This document shows, in pieces, positions 60,981-64,000 of a stretch of DNA of 64,000 nt. Source of the stretch: Phoebastria nigripes (lineage: Eukaryota; Chordata; Aves; Procellariiformes; Diomedeidae); the NCBI GenBank assembly GCA_035582835.1, contig JAYKAV010002530.1:197337-261336 (forward strand). Reading direction: 5' to 3'. Every line of letters starts with the position of its first letter. Position 1 is the stretch's first letter. A model generated the notes under the pieces. The model was not told the origin of the DNA. It ran no database searches and saw nothing but the letters and a program-made list of their open reading frames with translations. The position numbers and the translations under genes were made by a program.

Positions 60981-61622
60981 GAATCTCAACCATCTCTCTG
61001 TGTCCCACTTCACTGTCGGTTTAAAAGGAGAGGGGAAGAAAAAAAAAAAAAAAAAAAAAAGGAAAAAAGAGGGAAACAGAAAACCCTTCACACTTAATGA
61101 TTTCTGCTTGGTTACTATAGTGATGAATCCTGTGTGAAAACCCACACAGTTCTGACTGGAATCCAGACTTGCGGATACTTGTCAGAAAAGAAAACAGAGA
61201 AAGAGAATAAATTCAATAGTGTAATATTGAATGGTTGTGTGAACCAGATCTATTTGGATGAAATTATTATCTGAATTTTAATCTGGATCATACTGGTTTA
61301 GACACTGATGTTAAATAGTTCTTTCAGACTGATTTTAAGTACAGAAAGCATTGGGTGCTCGGTGGGACATGGTGCAGGAAGGCTAAAATTAAACTCAAAG
61401 TACAGTCCTGGCTGACATTCCCAGGTGGTGTGACACCTTCAATATTTAGTCTTTCCTGTTGTATTTCCCTTATCCAATGCAGGGACCATAACAATTAAAT
61501 AATTTCACAGTAGACTCCCTTTGTGTCTTCAAAACTCGAAGACACTTCTCTTCTTGGATCTTCAGTTTCCTTTTCTTTCTAGTAAAATTATTTCACCTTG
61601 TCTCAAAGTAGTTTCTGTACAG
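60981..61622. other. Unique sequence with a homopurine tract
   Basis: After the LTR duplication, unique sequence holds the 54-base purine tract at 61023-61076. Otherwise nothing is supported. Confidence 0.5.
61023..61076 (+). repeat. 54-base uninterrupted homopurine tract
   Basis: AAAAGGAGAGGGGAAG is followed by a long A-run and GGAAAAAAGAGGGAAA, without a pyrimidine from 61023 to 61076. Such tracts can form triplex DNA and are unstable in length. The minus strand is correspondingly a poly-pyrimidine tract. Confidence 0.9.
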
Positions 61623-62660
61623 GCTGTGAGGTTAGGTTTTGCTTCTAGACTTGACCCTGTAGCTTCCAGGTCCCTCTGTGTGGGCCTGGGGTCTTCCAGT
61701 CCCTCTGCCAGCTCTGAGGGTTGCTGCAACTTGGCTCCAGAGCTTTTTGTCCCTGAGGCAGTGACAGGAACTAGATGAGTCCTTTTGCTTCTCCTCCAAG
61801 GGTATCCTGTCCAAATTCTTTTTGTTCCTATTCAGTTGAATTGGGAATTTCTCTCTACTTTTCATTGTCATTCTGTTGATCTTTTCTGAATGCTGGTTTT
61901 TAATAGGGTTGGCTATTTTTTAAGAATTTTCCACTGTTAAGGTTTTTTAGCAAGAAGTTACAGATTCTTGTATTCAAGTTTCATAGAAATACAATAATTT
62001 TGTTGAATTTGTGATTAAAAATATGCCATGAGAGTTGTATTGGTTTGCTTCCCACCTGGTAAACAGCAGGGTCAGAAGATGCAGACAGCCTTGCTGCCTG
62101 GACTCATTCGGACTCTGGAATGTGCCAGACTTCAGTATTTCTGGGTCAAAGGGGAGCACTCAACCCTGAACAAAGAAATTCTTTATTCTGTTGGGGAGCC
62201 AGGACTCTGTTTAGCCTGGAAATCCAAGTATGATCTTTCAAGGCTTTTAAGCTCCCAGATTGACACTAGGATATCAAAAAGTGGTCAGAAAACCATAAAG
62301 GAGATCCCTTGATATAGTCTGATGTGTGTTTTCTCATTCCTTGTTATCAAAGCTTTTCTGATCTGGGACCTGTCCCTCTGTCCCACAGATGGGTGCTCTC
62401 AGAGACCTCAGAATTATGCCATGAGCAAGAATCCTGGCTCCTGCCTCTGTGGCAGGCCTGGCAGCCCTGGCTCTGGGTCCTCATGGTCTAGGTGTCTGGC
62501 AGCACTAGAAGCATGGAGAGACTCACCATAGCCCAGGATCTCAGGTCTGGGCTCTCAGTTCCTCAGTGAGGAGTGCTAAGGGTGTGATACCCCAATGATT
62601 TCAGCATCTCGTCCATGAACTCTGAGTTTTTAATCTCTTCACAGCTCTGAGGTCATCCCA
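61623..62660. other. GC-elevated block of unknown origin
   Basis: Over about 1 kb the sequence is richer in G+C than the flanks. It holds clustered short words such as CTCTGAGG, CCTCTGTG, GGGCCTGG, CTGGCTCTGGGTCC, TGGCAGCACTAG and repeated CTCAG/CTGGG. The style suggests an old interspersed repeat or a retroposed sequence, but I cannot name a family. Open frames (for example 61521-61778 and 62028-62312 plus, 61632-61871 minus) do not resemble known proteins. Confidence 0.35.
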
Positions 62661-63742
62661 GTTCTGGGTTTAAAATATATAATATTATCTGTTTTAAATA
62701 GATAACAAAACCAAAGAGATAATGTACGTTGAAATTTCAGATTAAACTTCACAACTAGCCAAAGTGTCTCATATTCACACTCACTCTAATTCTCTACTTT
62801 GTCATTGTCATATCTGAACTTTTAAACAAAAGTTTTACACTAGTGTATCTTCACAGCATATGCTATACAAACTTACTAAACCTCCTGCTCTGAGCAGATG
62901 ACCATAGTGAAACAGAGACAATTCAGCTTTTGAGTGTTTTAATTTATATCTGTTATCTCAAGTCAGAAAAATAATCTTATTAAAGATGATAATAAATTAA
63001 GCTAATTATTGCAATCCTATCTATTAATGACTATGATATTACCTGGATCAGAAGGCTGCCTTTAAAATTTTTATATCTCATTATTAATAAGTACTTCTAT
63101 TAAGCTTCTGTCTTTAATGTTGTCTCAGTGCCTCACCTGAGTAATGAAAATGCTTGAAAAAAATGGTAAAGTAATTTCATTGTTATTGTCTATAAATACA
63201 GAAAATACCAGTCTGGCTTTTAACAGTATTTGCAAAGCTTGGTTATTAGTGGTAACAGCTATGTATTGTAGATCATGCAGAACTTGAAGAGATGACTTAT
63301 ACAATGTCACATCCAAATGATTCAGACCTGCATTTACTGTGTGGTAACATGTACTTGTACAGAGTCACCTCAGTGGGATTCGGTGATGACCCGTTTATCT
63401 TGAAGCCGGTGTTACTGAGGCTGTGACAATTCAATCTTCCTCTGTCACTGTGCTGACAGTGTCCTCCTTCGTGGTCTAGAAAAGTCACTCATAAATGAGA
63501 TCAGCAGTTTCTATCTATTGAAGCTCTAACTAAGGTAGCAACAGTGGTTACAGTGAAATTTGATTGAAACAACAAGCATCCCTCAAAAAAACCTCATCAA
63601 TAACAGCTTCCCGCCCTGTTCCTCCCCCCGCCCCAGGCAGGGTGCAATGTGGGGAAAGAGGGCAAGTCCCCTCCTTTTTACGGTCACTCAGCTAGACTGA
63701 AACTAGGAGCATATCTAGGAGCTGCCCCATCTTGTCAGACTT
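62661..63742. other. A+T-rich sequence with no feature seen
   Basis: Unique A+T-rich sequence with (AT)- and TTAAT-rich patches. A short C-rich patch (CCCTCCCCCCGCCCC type) lies near 63620-63640. It ends at the CR1 tail. Confidence 0.5.
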
Positions 63743-64000
63743 AGAATCATAGAATAGAATCATAGAATCATTAAGGTTGGAAAAGACCTCTAAGATCATC
63801 GAGTCAACCGTCAACCCAACACCACCATGCCCACTAAACCATGTCCCTAAGTGCCTCATCTACACGTCTTTTAAATACCTCCAGGGATGATGACTCCACC
63901 ACTTCCCTGGGCAGCCTGGTCCAATGCTTAACCACTCTTTCAGTAAAGAAATTTTTCCTAATGTCCAATCTAAACCTCCCCTGGCACAACTTGAGGCCAT
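63743..64000 (-). mobile_element. CR1 LINE 3' end, continuing beyond the window
   Basis: The plus strand begins with the terminal repeats AGAATCAT AGAAT AGAATCAT AGAATCAT (63743-63771), the reverse complement of the CR1 3' tail. It continues with TAAGGTTGGAAAAGACCTCT, AAGATCATCGAGTCAACCGTC and then GCAGCCTGGTCCAATGC (63914-63930) and TTTTTCCTAATGTCCAATC (63951-63970), all diagnostic of the conserved 3' region of avian CR1. Low divergence suggests a relatively young copy. The 5' part runs off the right edge, so length and any open reading frame cannot be judged. Confidence 0.95.

Noticed and set aside
1..64000. tRNA, rRNA, CRISPR array, telomeric or satellite array
   Set aside because: None of the expected structures (cloverleaf with A and B boxes, spaced repeats, TTAGGG arrays) was seen.

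Overview
This window looks like A+T-rich, gene-poor DNA from a bird, most likely a neoavian. The evidence is the set of interspersed repeats. There is a young CR1 LINE 3' end with the avian-style AGAATCAT tail at the right edge, an older CR1, and a decayed CR1/L3-like reverse-transcriptase remnant. There are several worn MIR-like SINE remnants, and four solo LTRs of one family beginning TGTCCTGG and ending CCATGACA, which I recall as common in neoavian genomes. The window has no bacterial-style operons, no tRNA or rRNA gene and no CRISPR array. I recognise no protein-coding exon. The open frames present are short, unrelated to proteins I know, and about what chance gives in 64 kb.

Layout. 1-7.5 kb: one LTR of a different family (963-1485), then unremarkable sequence with a cluster of ambiguous bases (3.8-4.6 kb). 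7.5-12 kb: a possible CR1 scrap, a G/T-rich tract, a TAAT-rich possible conserved element, a 23-bp tandem duplication, a possible old LTR end and solo LTR 1 (11319-11894). 12-24 kb: mostly featureless, with a MIR-like remnant near 13.6 kb. 24-27.2 kb: a CR1 reverse-transcriptase scrap, two MIR-like remnants, a 13-bp perfect hairpin, and a 700-bp block (25.2-25.9 kb) that reads like a conserved non-coding enhancer. 27-36.7 kb: nothing supportable except a pair of adjacent perfect hairpins at 33.7 kb. 36.7-37.1 kb: a sharply bounded G-rich island. 41-46.2 kb: solo LTR 2 (minus) and solo LTR 3 (plus) in inverted orientation, with an old CR1 between them. 46-60 kb: mostly unique sequence, with a GC-rich, pyrimidine-tract block at 52.75-53.13 kb (possible promoter or first exon) and MIR-like scraps. 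60.4-61 kb: solo LTR 4 (minus). 61-63.7 kb: a GC-elevated block of unknown origin. 63.74-64 kb: the CR1 3' end, cut by the window edge.

The strongest direct evidence in the window is the four solo LTRs. Each has TG...CA ends and an exact 5-bp target-site duplication (GCTGG, CAGAG, CCTGA, GAATC), and each keeps a TATA box, a CRE-like site (perfect in three) and an ATTAAA signal. They fall into two subtypes by their R/U5 region (1 and 4; 2 and 3). No new biological system is demonstrated. The best leads are the enhancer-like block at 25.2-25.9 kb, the GC-rich block at 52.75-53.13 kb, and the regulatory potential and inverted arrangement of the LTRs.
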